Assembly (NCBI RefSeq): GCF_013267355.1
Contig: NZ_CP053985.1
Coordinates: forward strand, 930,001 to 994,000
Direction: 5' to 3'
DNA from: Achromobacter pestifer
Lineage (GTDB): Bacteria; Pseudomonadota; Gammaproteobacteria; Burkholderiales; Burkholderiaceae_B
Length of the DNA: 64,000 bases
The notes under the pieces were generated by a model. The model saw only the letters and a list, made by a program, of their open reading frames with translations, ran no database searches and was not told where the DNA came from. The number at the start of each line of letters is the position of its first letter. Position 1 is the stretch's first letter. Shown piece after piece: positions 1 to 8,918 of this stretch. Made by a program: the position numbers and the translations under genes.

Positions 1-800
<800 letters not shown>

Positions 801-1026
801 GATTTTTGTCTCCAATCGGTAATTCTGTTGTTAGTGCCGCTTGTTCATTACCCAACCGCAACCGTATCGCCACGCTCTTACGGGCACCTTACGCAAAATG
901 CGGGCCGGAGCCCGCGGCGCAAGGCCGGCGCCGGGCAATCAAGGCGTGCCGCCGCTTGTCGCAAAACGGCGTCACCGGACAGTCCATAAGGATAGCAGCC
1001 GGCGCGGCCTGCGCGAATCGCGCGCC

Positions 1027-2367
1027 TCAAGCGGCGCGCCGCGCCAGCCCGCGCTTCACGTCCACGCGCGACAAAAGGATGAGGCCGCCCACGAAGAACA
1101 GGCCTGTCACCAGGATCGCCAGCCGGTGGTTGCCGTGCGTGACCCAGGTCACCAGGCCGTAGGTGAGCGGACCGATCACCGCGGCCAGCTGCACCGCGAA
1201 GGTCCACAGCGAGTAGAACTCGGCCAGCCGGCCGGCGGGAGCCAGCGCGCCGGTCATGGCGCGCCCCGCGCTCTGCGTGGTGCCCATGCACAGTCCGGCC
1301 AGCGTGGCGGCGACCCAGAACACGGGCGCGGTCACGGCGGCGTAGGCCACCAGCACCATCACGATCCAGCCGCACAGCGTCAGGGCCAGCGCCGGCTTGT
1401 GGCCGATGCGGTCCTGCACGTAGCCGAAGGAGAACGCGCCGGCCGCCGCGCCGATGTTCACGGTGAACACCAGCAGCATGATCTGCGGCGTGGTGAAGCC
1501 CATGACCTCCGAGGCATAGACCGCGGCCAGCGTGATCACCACCGAGATCCCCGCCTGGTAGCAGGCGATGCACATCAGCAGCCGGCGAAATTCCGGAAAG
1601 TGCTGACCGGTTTCGCGCCAGGCATAGGCCAGGCGCTTGAGCATGTGCAGCGCCTGTTGCTTGCCGGCCTGCGGCCTGGCGCGTTCACGCAGCAGGAAAA
1701 AGGACGGCAGCGCCGCCAGCGCGAACACCACGCACGTCACGACGATGACCCAGGGCACGAAATGCTCGGCGGTTTCGCCGCGCGCCTCGGCCAGCGTCAC
1801 CACGACCAGCGACAGGCCCAGCGTGAGCATGCCGCCGCAATAGCCAAAGCTCCAGCCCCAGCCCGACACGCGCCCCAGCGCGGAGGGCCGCGCGAGTTCC
1901 GGCAGGAAGGCCGCGACCACGGACTCGCCGACGCAATAGCAGTAGTTGGAAATGACGATGGCGGCCAAGGCCAGCCACACGTCGCCGGGCCCTGCCTGCG
2001 TCAGCACCAGCGTGGCGGCCACGCAGCCCACCGTGCTCGTAAAGAGCAGGCGGCGCTTGCTGGCGTGTGCGTCCGCGCGCGCGCCCAGCGTGGGCATGGT
2101 CAGCATGATGAGCAGGTAGGACAGCGACAGCGCCGCGGTCCAGGCCAGCGTGGCCCACGGGGCGCGCCCGCCAACCACGCCGACGAAATAAGTGCTGAAC
2201 ACCGCCGTGAGGATCACGGTGGTGTAGCCGGAATTGGCGAAGTCATACATGGCCCAGGCCCAGACTTCGCGTTTGGCCACGCCGGGATTCAGGGGGCCGT
2301 CGCCCCCCGCTCCAGCGTTCTGCGCGGAAACGCCGGCAGGCGCTTCCGACGGCTCGCCGTGGCTCAT
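1027..2367 (-). CDS. UMF1-family MFS transporter (Atg22-like)
   Basis: A 446-residue integral membrane protein with about 12 hydrophobic segments. After a soluble tail of about 30 residues it has WAWAMYDFANSGYTTVI, the hallmark opening of the UMF1/Atg22-like branch of the major facilitator superfamily. Substrates of bacterial members are mostly unknown, though amino-acid efflux has been suggested for the eukaryotic relative. Its ATG overlaps the stop of the upstream GlcG-like gene by ATGA, so translation is probably coupled. It is the last gene of the prpE operon. Family assignment is firm; substrate is not predictable. Confidence 0.85.
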   Translation of the reverse strand: MSHGEPSEAPAGVSAQNAGAGGDGPLNPGVAKREVWAWAMYDFANSGYTTVILTAVFSTYFVGVVGGRAPWATLAWTAALSLSYLLIMLTMPTLGARADAHASKRRLLFTSTVGCVAATLVLTQAGPGDVWLALAAIVISNYCYCVGESVVAAFLPELARPSALGRVSGWGWSFGYCGGMLTLGLSLVVVTLAEARGETAEHFVPWVIVVTCVVFALAALPSFFLLRERARPQAGKQQALHMLKRLAYAWRETGQHFPEFRRLLMCIACYQAGISVVITLAAVYASEVMGFTTPQIMLLVFTVNIGAAAGAFSFGYVQDRIGHKPALALTLCGWIVMVLVAYAAVTAPVFWVAATLAGLCMGTTQSAGRAMTGALAPAGRLAEFYSLWTFAVQLAAVIGPLTYGLVTWVTHGNHRLAILVTGLFFVGGLILLSRVDVKRGLARRAA

Positions 2368-2771
2368 AGGCCCAGGGCGGCGATGCCAGCCTGCGCGATC
2401 AGCGCGTCTTCGGTCGACTTCACGCCCGACACGCCGACGGCGCCGACGACATGGCCATTCGCCACGATGGGCACGCCGCCTTCCAGCATGCCTTCGAGGA
2501 GCGGCGCCGACAGGAACGAATAACGCCCGTTATTGATGATCTCTTCGTAGATCCGCGATTCGCGGCAGCCCAGGGCGGCGGTCTTGGCCTTGGCCGGCGC
2601 GATATGGGAAGAAATCGGCGCCACGCCATCCAGGCGCAGCATGCCCATCAGATGCCCGCCGTCGTCGACAACGGCGATGGCGACCGCCCATTTGTTCTGC
2701 AGGGCGTGTGCTTCGGCCGCGGCCAAGATCTTCTTGACGTCTTCGGCGGTCAGCACGGGTTTGGTATTCAT
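2364..2771 (-). CDS. GlcG/HbpS-family (heme-binding-like) protein
   Basis: A 135-residue single-domain protein of the GlcG/HbpS (DUF336) family. Family landmarks are AVVDDGGHLMGMLRLDGV near residues 34-50, the segment APAKAKTAALG, and GGVPIVANGHVVGAVGVSG near residues 98-116. Some relatives bind heme or corrinoids; others sit in catabolic operons with no proven role. There is no signal peptide, so it is presumably cytoplasmic. The ATG at 2771 overlaps the prpE stop by ATGA, and its own stop overlaps the next gene in the same way. This tight packing suggests a role linked to propionate activation or transport. Function is not established. Confidence 0.85.
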   Translation of the reverse strand: MNTKPVLTAEDVKKILAAAEAHALQNKWAVAIAVVDDGGHLMGMLRLDGVAPISSHIAPAKAKTAALGCRESRIYEEIINNGRYSFLSAPLLEGMLEGGVPIVANGHVVGAVGVSGVKSTEDALIAQAGIAALGL

Positions 2772-4657
2772 TGCAGCGACTCCTTTATCTGTTCCAGGGC
2801 GGTGGGATCTTCTATGGTGGTCAGATCGCCGGGATCGCGTCCTTCGCATACCGCGACGATCGCGCGGCGCAGGACCTTGCCGGAACGGGTCTTGGGCAAT
2901 GCGCCCACGAACCGGATCCTGGCGGGCCTCGCCACAGCTCCCAACTGCTCTTCCACCAGCCGCATGATATCGCCTTCCAGGCGCTTTGCCCCTTCTTCGG
3001 TCTCGGCCCCGGCGGGATTCTTGAGTACGGCGAACGCCATCGCGACCTGGCCCTTGAGCGAGTCCGCCACGCCCACCACCGCGCACTCGGCAATCGCGTT
3101 GTGGCTGTTCACGGATTCCTCGATCTCACGCGTACCCAGCCGGTGGCCCGCCACATTGATCACATCGTCCGTGCGGCCCAGGATGAACCAGTAGCCGTCG
3201 GCGTCCACCAACCCCCAATCGAAGGTCGAATACACCTGGCGACCGGGAATGGAAGTGAAGTAGGTCTGCACGAAACGCTCGTCGTCGCCCCAGATGGTGG
3301 ACATGGCGCCAGGCGGCAGCGGCGGCACGATGGCCACCACGCCCTTCTGGTCGGGGCCCAGGTCCTCGCCGGTGGACTCGCTGACGATGCGCGCATCAAA
3401 ACCATACACCGGGAACGACGGACTGCCGAAGCGCGTCGGGACTTTTTCCACGCCGGGCTGGGCCGACAGGATCGGCCAGCCCGACTCCGTCTGCCAGTAG
3501 TTGTCGATGATGGGCTTGCCCAGGCCGCTGGAGATCCATTGCGCCGTGGGTTCGTCCAGCGGTTCGCCCGCCAGGTAGACCGCGCGCAGCGTAGACAGGT
3601 CGTGGCGCTTGAGCAGCTCCGGGTCCTGGCGCTTGAGCACGCGCACGGCGGTCGGCGCCGAGAACAGGGTATTCACGCCGAACTGCTCCACCAGCTTCCA
3701 CAGGATGGCGCCGTCCGGGCGCACTGGCGTGCCTTCGTACAGCACCGTCGCCTGCCCGCCGATCAGCGGGCCGTAGATGATGTAGGAATGGCCCACCACC
3801 CAGCCGATGTCGCTGGTGCAGAAGAAGGTGTCGCCGGCGCGCCCGTCGAACAGGTATTCCATGGACGAGGCCAGCGCCACGGCGTAGCCGCCGGTATCTC
3901 GCTGCACGCCCTTGGGCTTGCCGGTGGTGCCGGAGGTATAGAGGATGTAGCTGGGCTCCGAGGACTCCAGCCACTCCACCGGCACCCGCGCGCCGCGATG
4001 GCGCTGGCGCAAGGCCGCGTAATCCAGGTCACGTCCTGCCACGGGCTCGAACGGCGCCAGGCCGCGGTCGAACACCACCACCGAGGCTGGCGGCGTCTTG
4101 GCCAGCGCCAATGCGCGGTCCAGCAGGGGTTTGTAGGGCACGACCTTGCCGCCGCGCGAACCGCCGTCGGTGCAGACCACCACTTTGGGCGCCGCGTCGT
4201 CGATGCGCTGGGCCAGGTTGACCGAGGCGAAGCCGCCGAACACCACTGAGTGCACCGCGCCGATCCGCGCGCACGCCAGCATGGTGAACACGGCTTCCGG
4301 CACCATGGGCATGTAGAGCAGCACCCGGTCGCCGCGCCCCACCCCAAGCTCCTTGAGCATGGCGGCGGCGGCGTTGACCTCTTCGTAGACTTCCTGGCGG
4401 GTGTAGGTACGCTCGCGCTCCACCTCGGTGGACACCCAGATCAGGGCCGGCGCGTCTGCCTGGGTCGGCAGCCAGCGGTCGACGGCGTTGTAGCAGAGAT
4501 TGGTGCGCCCGCCCGTGAACCATTTGGCGAACGGCGGCCGGGAATAGTCCAGCACGGACTCGAAAGGCGTCTCCCAGTGGATGCGGCCAGCCTCTTCCCG
4601 CCAGAACGCGTCGCGGTCATGTGTCGAGCGGTAATGGAAATCCCGGGTTTTTTGCAT
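2768..4657 (-). CDS. prpE: Propionate--CoA ligase
   Basis: AMP-forming acyl-CoA synthetase of 629 residues, the usual PrpE length, making propionyl-CoA from propionate, ATP and CoA. The P-loop-like motif YTSGTTGKPKG lies near residue 240. NYWQTESGWP and the GRTDDVINVAGHRLGTREIEE hinge region are present (landmark: GRTDDVINVAGHR). The C-terminal KTRSGKVLRR carries the lysine that is acetylated in related enzymes. It starts MQKTRDFHYR at 4657 behind an AGGAGACATAA-type ribosome site. It heads a three-gene operon with the GlcG-like and UMF1 genes. The rest of the methylcitrate cycle (prpBCD) is not in the window. A perfect inverted repeat at 4776-4798 lies upstream. Confidence 0.95.
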   Translation of the reverse strand: MQKTRDFHYRSTHDRDAFWREEAGRIHWETPFESVLDYSRPPFAKWFTGGRTNLCYNAVDRWLPTQADAPALIWVSTEVERERTYTRQEVYEEVNAAAAMLKELGVGRGDRVLLYMPMVPEAVFTMLACARIGAVHSVVFGGFASVNLAQRIDDAAPKVVVCTDGGSRGGKVVPYKPLLDRALALAKTPPASVVVFDRGLAPFEPVAGRDLDYAALRQRHRGARVPVEWLESSEPSYILYTSGTTGKPKGVQRDTGGYAVALASSMEYLFDGRAGDTFFCTSDIGWVVGHSYIIYGPLIGGQATVLYEGTPVRPDGAILWKLVEQFGVNTLFSAPTAVRVLKRQDPELLKRHDLSTLRAVYLAGEPLDEPTAQWISSGLGKPIIDNYWQTESGWPILSAQPGVEKVPTRFGSPSFPVYGFDARIVSESTGEDLGPDQKGVVAIVPPLPPGAMSTIWGDDERFVQTYFTSIPGRQVYSTFDWGLVDADGYWFILGRTDDVINVAGHRLGTREIEESVNSHNAIAECAVVGVADSLKGQVAMAFAVLKNPAGAETEEGAKRLEGDIMRLVEEQLGAVARPARIRFVGALPKTRSGKVLRRAIVAVCEGRDPGDLTTIEDPTALEQIKESLQ

Positions 4658-4775
4658 TTATGTCTCCTGTTATCTTTCCTGGGCCTTAAGGCTGATTGAT
4701 TTCTTCTCGAATCTTTTGGTCATTCTGGTAGGCAAACCTTGCACGAGGCTTGCCGCAAGTCAAAATGTTCTGCCA

Positions 4776-4798
4776 AATGTCCACGCTGCATGGACATT
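4776..4798. promoter_or_regulatory. Inverted repeat, candidate operator between prpE and the NlpC/P60 gene
   Basis: Two perfect 8-base arms, AATGTCCA and TGGACATT, are separated by 7 bases. It lies in the 287-base divergent intergenic region, about 120 bases upstream of the prpE start and 147 bases upstream of the lipoprotein gene. Spacing and symmetry fit a dimeric regulator site. No regulator is encoded next to it, so which protein binds, if any, is unknown. The rest of the intergenic region shows a possible -10 (TAGAAT near 4834) for the rightward gene. Confidence 0.45.
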
Positions 4799-4944
4799 AA
4801 CGCCGGTTTCGTAACGAACTGGACTTAAAAGTTTGGTAGAATCCCCTCGAAGTTGTAGAACAATGTTGATTTTGCTGACATCTCGGCCACATTCACGGCG
4901 AATTCCGTGTTTTTTGCCGTTATCTGCGAATCACCCCCAGGCGC

Positions 4945-5604
4945 ATGCATCGACATTCCAACCACGCGAGACTGAATCCTTCCTCCGGCCAAGCAACTCG
5001 CGGTCTGCGCTTGCTGGCGTTGGTTGCATGCGTGGTGGGTCTGGCAGGTTGTGCCGCTACAAATCAAAAGTCAACCGCCCATACGTCCGAGATTGATCCC
5101 TACGAGACGGAATGGGTCGCCACCTCCGATGATCCCATCGGCGTGCTGGTAAGCCAAAAATTCAAGCGCGAACGCCAGAAGACCCATTCGGGCGTCAACA
5201 GCGACAACGCCCTGGTCAGCGAAGCCCTGAACCACCTAGGCATCCGCTACCGCTTCGGCGGCAATTCCCCCGACACCGGATTCGACTGCAGCGGCCTGGT
5301 CACGTACACGGCCGAACGTTCGCTGGGCCTGAAGCTGCCCCGCAACGCCGCCGAAATGGCGCAGCAAGGCGTCTCGATCGCCAAGAACGAGCTGAAGGCC
5401 GGCGACCTGGTCTTCTTCAATACGCTGGGCCGCCGCTACTCGCACGTGGGCATCTACCTGGGCGACGACCGCTTCGTGCACTCGCCCAGCGCTGGCGGCG
5501 TGGTCCGCGTCGAAAACATGACCATGGCCTACTGGTCCAAGCGCTACAACGGCGCGCGCCGGCTGGACAACAGCCTGATGGCGTCCGCCCGCGCCTCCAA
5601 CTAA
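4945..5604 (+). CDS. NlpC/P60 (C40) peptidoglycan endopeptidase, lipoprotein
   Basis: A 219-residue predicted lipoprotein that should cut peptide crosslinks or stems in peptidoglycan. A hydrophobic signal segment ends in the lipobox LAGC with Cys36. Position 37 is Ala rather than Asp, which suggests outer-membrane sorting. The catalytic domain spans about residues 88-205. The nucleophile is Cys115 in FDCSGLV, followed by His167 in YSHVGIYLG and the polar His179 in FVHSPS. The gene stands alone, with its own upstream region and a strong terminator just after it. The start at 4945 is the only in-frame ATG before the signal peptide; the ribosome site is weak. Confidence 0.92.
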   Translation: MHRHSNHARLNPSSGQATRGLRLLALVACVVGLAGCAATNQKSTAHTSEIDPYETEWVATSDDPIGVLVSQKFKRERQKTHSGVNSDNALVSEALNHLGIRYRFGGNSPDTGFDCSGLVTYTAERSLGLKLPRNAAEMAQQGVSIAKNELKAGDLVFFNTLGRRYSHVGIYLGDDRFVHSPSAGGVVRVENMTMAYWSKRYNGARRLDNSLMASARASN

Positions 5605-5648
5605 GCACCCTGCCAGGATAGCCGCGAGGCCCTGCTCCCAACAAGCAA

Positions 5649-5683
5649 AACGCCGCCAGACTTTCCAGTCCGGCGGCGTTTTT
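5649..5683 (+). terminator. Rho-independent terminator after the NlpC/P60 gene
   Basis: The stem AACGCCGCC (5649-5657) pairs with GGCGGCGTT (5672-5680). An inner GACT/AGTC helix extends the hairpin, and a T run follows. It starts 44 bases after the stop codon. Confidence 0.9.
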
Positions 5684-5762
5684 CATATCTCTTCGCGGCC
5701 CTTGGGGCCGCAGGCCATTTCGGCCTCCCCAGTTTTTTGTTTGGCGGCGGCAGACTGCGCCT

Positions 5763-6086
5763 TCAGTGCACCGATCCAGCCCGCGGGCACAGGCCGCATT
5801 GCTGCAGGGCCTGCTGCATGCTGCATACCGAACGCCGACAAGCAACGACGCGGATGCCGCCACGTTGCGCGGCGTTGCGGAAGGTTTTCATGACGTTGTG
5901 GCCCAGGAAGTCGGTCAGCAGGATGACCAGCTGAGTGCCCGAGGGCAGTTGCAACGTCTTCTTTTGATGCGAGGGATCACGTCCGCTGATGTGATGCGTG
6001 ATCGAAATATTGTGTCCTTTGAGCAGATCCGGGATGTTGCCAAGGCGGTCGGCGCCCACTACCACTGCACTTAATCCTGCCGTCAT
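5763..6086 (-). CDS. DUF2325 domain protein, probably iron-regulated
   Basis: A 107-residue protein consisting almost entirely of a DUF2325 domain. AVVVGADRLGNIPDLL opens it, then ITHHISGRDPSH, then TQLVILLTDFLGHNVMKTFR, ending with the conserved VACRRSVCSMQQAL. The function of the family is not established. I chose the ATG at 6086 because GAGG sits 6 bases upstream of it; a GTG at 6098 would add four residues. It is monocistronic and preceded by an AT-rich region with a good Fur-box match at 6117-6135, which suggests it is switched on when iron is scarce. In this bacterial group such genes often accompany iron uptake genes; none is adjacent here. Confidence 0.8.
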   Translation of the reverse strand: MTAGLSAVVVGADRLGNIPDLLKGHNISITHHISGRDPSHQKKTLQLPSGTQLVILLTDFLGHNVMKTFRNAAQRGGIRVVACRRSVCSMQQALQQCGLCPRAGSVH

Positions 6087-6116
6087 GATGAACCTCACTG
6101 GGTCGTTGAGACTGGA

Positions 6117-6135
6117 TGTAATGATAATGATTCCT
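6117..6135. promoter_or_regulatory. Probable Fur box
   Basis: TGTAATGATAATGATTCCT matches the 19-base Fur consensus GATAATGATAATCATTATC at 13 of 19 positions, including an unbroken run of ten bases. It starts 31 bases upstream of the DUF2325 start codon in an AT-rich patch (about 6117-6190) that stands out against its GC-rich surroundings. That placement suits repression of a minus-strand promoter. Confidence 0.75.
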
Positions 6136-6225
6136 ATTTTTTAGTCAACTCAAATGAGATCAGTTCTTATTTAATTATTTTTATGAGCATATGAAAGGGG
6201 ATAGCGCGGACCGCGATGCACCCAG

Positions 6226-6258
6226 AAAAAAGGCGCGCCGCCCTATGGCGCCGCGCCT
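6226..6258 (-). terminator. Rho-independent terminator after the cysB-like gene
   Basis: Read on the minus strand: AGGCGCG, one G:G mismatch, CGCC, loop ATAG, then the complementary arm and six T residues. It lies 35 bases beyond the stop of the CysB-type gene. Confidence 0.85.
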
Positions 6259-6292
6259 CTCCTGCCCTCGTGGAACCGGCCGTCCCGGTCCG

Positions 6293-7237
6293 CTACTTGG
6301 GCGCGCCCTGCACCGCCTCGGTCACCACCGCACGAGTCAGCGAAGGCGCCAGCATTTCCAGGAAGGTGTAGACGTAGTCGCGCAGAAACACCCCGGCCTT
6401 CACGCCCACGCGAGTCGTATGCGTGCCGAACAGATGGCCCACGGGCATACCCACCAGATTGCCGTCGCGGCGCGGATCGTAGGCCACGCCGGCGATGATG
6501 CCGATGCCCAGGCCCACGTCGACGTAGGTCTTGATGACGTCGGCGTCGATGGCTTCCAGCACGATGTCCGGGTGTATGCCCTGGTTGGCAAAAATTTCGT
6601 CTATCGTGCTGCGGCCGGTGAAGGCGCGGTCATAGGTCACGATGGGGTATTCCGCCAGTTGCGCCAGCGACAGGCGCTTGGCGGCGCTGGAGGTCAGCTC
6701 GGCCAGGGGATGGTCCGGGCGCACCACCACGGTGTGTTCCCAGGCATAAACCGGCAAGGTCGCCAGGCCCGGCGTCAGCGCCAGGGATTCCGTCGCCAGC
6801 GCCAGGTCGGCCTGCTCGTGCAGCACCATTTCGGCCAGTTGCGCGGGGCTGCCTTCGGCCAGCGACAGGTGCACCTTGGGGAATTGCTTGCGGAACGCGG
6901 GAATGACGCGCGGCAGCAAGTAGCGCGCTTGAGTGTGGGTGCAAGCGATGACGAGGCCACCTTCGTCGCGGCGCGCGAACTCGTCGCTGACCTTCTTCAG
7001 GTTGTCCACTTCGCGCATGATGCGGTCGATGACCTGCGACACCGCCAGGCCGGGCTTGGTCAGCCCTTTGATGCGCTTGCCATGCCGTTCGAAGATCTTG
7101 ATGCCAAGCTCGTCTTCGAACTCGATGATCGCCTTGGAAACCCCTGGTTGGGAGGTATAGAGCATCCGGGCGGCTTCGGTCAGATTGAAGTCGCGCCGGA
7201 TGGTTTCACGCACAAAACGAAATTGCTGCAGGTTCAT
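6293..7237 (-). CDS. cysB: CysB-family LysR-type transcriptional regulator
   Basis: A 314-residue LysR-type regulator of the CysB/Cbl branch, expected to activate sulfate assimilation genes with an acetylserine-type coinducer. The winged helix-turn-helix is in residues 1-62 (MNLQQFRFVRETIRRDFNL, TSQPGVSKAIIEFEDELG). Branch-specific features are FERHGKRIKGLTKPG and ACTHTQARYLLP at the start of the effector domain. GVKAGVFLRDYVYTFLEML closes it, as in CysB. It lies downstream of mmsA with a 94-base gap containing inverted repeats and -10-like TATAAT sequences, so it probably has its own promoter. A 9+9 inverted repeat sits directly ahead of the start codon. Confidence 0.9.
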   Translation of the reverse strand: MNLQQFRFVRETIRRDFNLTEAARMLYTSQPGVSKAIIEFEDELGIKIFERHGKRIKGLTKPGLAVSQVIDRIMREVDNLKKVSDEFARRDEGGLVIACTHTQARYLLPRVIPAFRKQFPKVHLSLAEGSPAQLAEMVLHEQADLALATESLALTPGLATLPVYAWEHTVVVRPDHPLAELTSSAAKRLSLAQLAEYPIVTYDRAFTGRSTIDEIFANQGIHPDIVLEAIDADVIKTYVDVGLGIGIIAGVAYDPRRDGNLVGMPVGHLFGTHTTRVGVKAGVFLRDYVYTFLEMLAPSLTRAVVTEAVQGAPK

Positions 7238-7238
7238 G

Positions 7239-7265
7239 AATTGGCCCCTGATAGACGGGCCAATT
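7239..7265 (-). promoter_or_regulatory. Inverted repeat overlapping the cysB ribosome-binding region
   Basis: Perfect 9-base arms AATTGGCCC and GGGCCAATT are separated by 9 bases, with the inner edge one base from the cysB start codon. As RNA it could hide the ribosome site; as DNA it could be an autorepression site. A TATAAT-like -10 abuts its upstream arm. Confidence 0.5.
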
Positions 7266-7276
7266 ATAAGTAATAA

Positions 7277-7326
7277 GGACGCCTTATTATATAACTTATT
7301 TATATAAGCTTACACGTAAGGCGTCC
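7277..7326 (-). terminator. Long AT-loop inverted repeat after mmsA, possible terminator and promoter region
   Basis: Perfect 10-base arms GGACGCCTTA (7277-7286) and TAAGGCGTCC (7317-7326) enclose a 30-base AT-rich loop that itself contains TTATATAA repeats. It begins 5 bases after the mmsA stop. It may end mmsA transcription. The loop and its flank also offer TATAAT hexamers reading toward cysB. Confidence 0.45.
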
Positions 7327-7331
7327 CCAGT

Positions 7332-8825
7332 TCAGCGCATCGAGATCGTGGTGTTCACGCTCTTGGCATGGGCCGACCAGCGCGCGGTGACGGTCTTGGT
7401 CTGCGTCCAGAACTGCACCGCCTGCTTGCCGTTGGGACCCAGGTCGCCCAGCTTGGAGCCGCGCGAACCCGTGAAGCTGAACCAAGCCACCGGCACGGGG
7501 ATCGGCACGTTGATGCCGACCTGGCCGACGTCGATGTTGTTCTGGAAGTAGCGCGCCGCGCCGCCGTCCTGGGTGAACAACGCCACGCCGTTGCCGTTGG
7601 GATTGCGGTTGATGAACGCGACCGCGTCCTCCAGCGTTTCCACGCCCACCACGCACAGGACCGGCCCGAAGATTTCCTCGGTGTAGATGGTCATGTTTTC
7701 GGTGACGCCGTCGAAAATCGTCGGGCCCACGAAGTTGCCCTGCTCGAAGCCGGCGACCTTCAGGCTGCGGCCGTCCAGCAGCAGCTTGGCGCCTTCGTCC
7801 ACGCCCTTCTGGATCAGGCTTTCGACACGCTTCTTGGCGTTGGGCGAAACCAGGGGGCCGAGATCCGCTTCGCGGTCCATGCCGGAATTGACCTTGAGCT
7901 TCTTCGAGCGCTCGACGAAGTCAGGCAGCCAGTTGCGGGCTTCGCCCACCAGCACGGCGACGGACGAGGCCATGCAGCGTTGGCCGGCCGCGCCGAAGGC
8001 GGCGCCCACCAGCTGGTTCAGCGCGACCTCGGGATCGGCGTCCGGCAGGATCACGCAGTGGTTCTTGGCGCCCATCATGGACTGGCAACGCTTGCCGGCG
8101 GCGGAGGCACGGTTGTAGATTTCGGTGCCGACGCGGGTCGAGCCGATGAACGAGACCGCCTTGATGTCGGGGTGTTCGCACAGGCCGTTGGCGGTTTCCG
8201 GGCCGCCGTGCACCACGTTCAGCACGCCCGGCGGCAGGCCGGCTTCCAGCGCCAGCTCCGCCAGGAACAGCGAGGACGTCGGATCCTGCTCGGAAGGCTT
8301 GAGGATGAAGGTGTTGCCGCAGGCCACGGCGATCGGGAACATGAAGCAGGGCAACATGACCGGGAAATTGAACGCGGTGATGCCCGCGCACACGCCCAGC
8401 GGCTGGATCAGGGTGTAGACGTCGATGCCGGAAGCGGCGTTCTCGGCGTATTCGCCCAATTGCAGGTTGGCGATGGAGCAGGCGTGCTCCACCACTTCCA
8501 GGCCGCGGCCGACTTCGCCCTCGGCGTCCGGCAGGGTCTTGCCGTGCTCGCGGGTGATCATTTCGGCCAGCTTGCCGGAATTGGCGCGCAGCAGTTCCTG
8601 GAACTTCAGCATGACGCGCATGCGAGCGCCCTGCCCGCTGTTGCGCCAGGTCTTGAAAGCCTCCTTGGCGTTGGAGACGGCCAGGTCCAGTTCCTCGCGC
8701 GTGGCGAAGGGCACCTTGGCGACGACCTCCTGGGTAGCGGGATTGATCACGTCCCGCCATTCGGTGGTTTTGGACTGCACGAGCTTGCCGCCGATCAATA
8801 GCGGAACGCGGGGGACTTCACTCAT
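7332..8825 (-). CDS. mmsA: Methylmalonate-semialdehyde dehydrogenase (CoA-acylating)
   Basis: A 497-residue aldehyde dehydrogenase converting methylmalonate semialdehyde (from valine) or malonate semialdehyde to propionyl- or acetyl-CoA with NAD and CoA. Asn153 ([11 protein letters not shown]) and the catalytic Cys284 ([11 protein letters not shown]) are in place. MGAKNH near residue 252 replaces the general-base glutamate region of ordinary aldehyde dehydrogenases, which is characteristic of the CoA-acylating MmsA family. I placed the start at 8825 because a GAGGAG ribosome site lies just upstream; an upstream extension lacks family similarity. The binding-protein gene lies 93 bases upstream on the same strand. 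The propionyl-CoA product links it loosely to prpE nearby. Confidence 0.94.
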   Translation of the reverse strand: MSEVPRVPLLIGGKLVQSKTTEWRDVINPATQEVVAKVPFATREELDLAVSNAKEAFKTWRNSGQGARMRVMLKFQELLRANSGKLAEMITREHGKTLPDAEGEVGRGLEVVEHACSIANLQLGEYAENAASGIDVYTLIQPLGVCAGITAFNFPVMLPCFMFPIAVACGNTFILKPSEQDPTSSLFLAELALEAGLPPGVLNVVHGGPETANGLCEHPDIKAVSFIGSTRVGTEIYNRASAAGKRCQSMMGAKNHCVILPDADPEVALNQLVGAAFGAAGQRCMASSVAVLVGEARNWLPDFVERSKKLKVNSGMDREADLGPLVSPNAKKRVESLIQKGVDEGAKLLLDGRSLKVAGFEQGNFVGPTIFDGVTENMTIYTEEIFGPVLCVVGVETLEDAVAFINRNPNGNGVALFTQDGGAARYFQNNIDVGQVGINVPIPVPVAWFSFTGSRGSKLGDLGPNGKQAVQFWTQTKTVTARWSAHAKSVNTTISMR

Positions 8826-8883
8826 TTGATGCTCCTCACACTGCATGGTCGATGCGGATGGAATCCGCGTACATGGATCGTGA

Positions 8884-8912
8884 GGCGCCGGCGGCAATGG
8901 CCTGCCGGCGCC
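8884..8912 (-). terminator. GC-rich stem-loop between the binding-protein gene and mmsA
   Basis: Perfect 9-base arms GGCGCCGGC and GCCGGCGCC enclose an 11-base loop. The hairpin begins 6 bases after the binding-protein stop. There is no T tract, so it may stabilise the upstream message or attenuate rather than fully terminate. Confidence 0.55.
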
Positions 8913-8918
8913 CCGGGT

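Noticed and set aside
841..2523. A 560-codon open frame antisense to the UMF1 transporter
   Set aside because: Shadow frame of a well-supported gene; composition is His/Gln/Arg-rich and it crosses gene boundaries.
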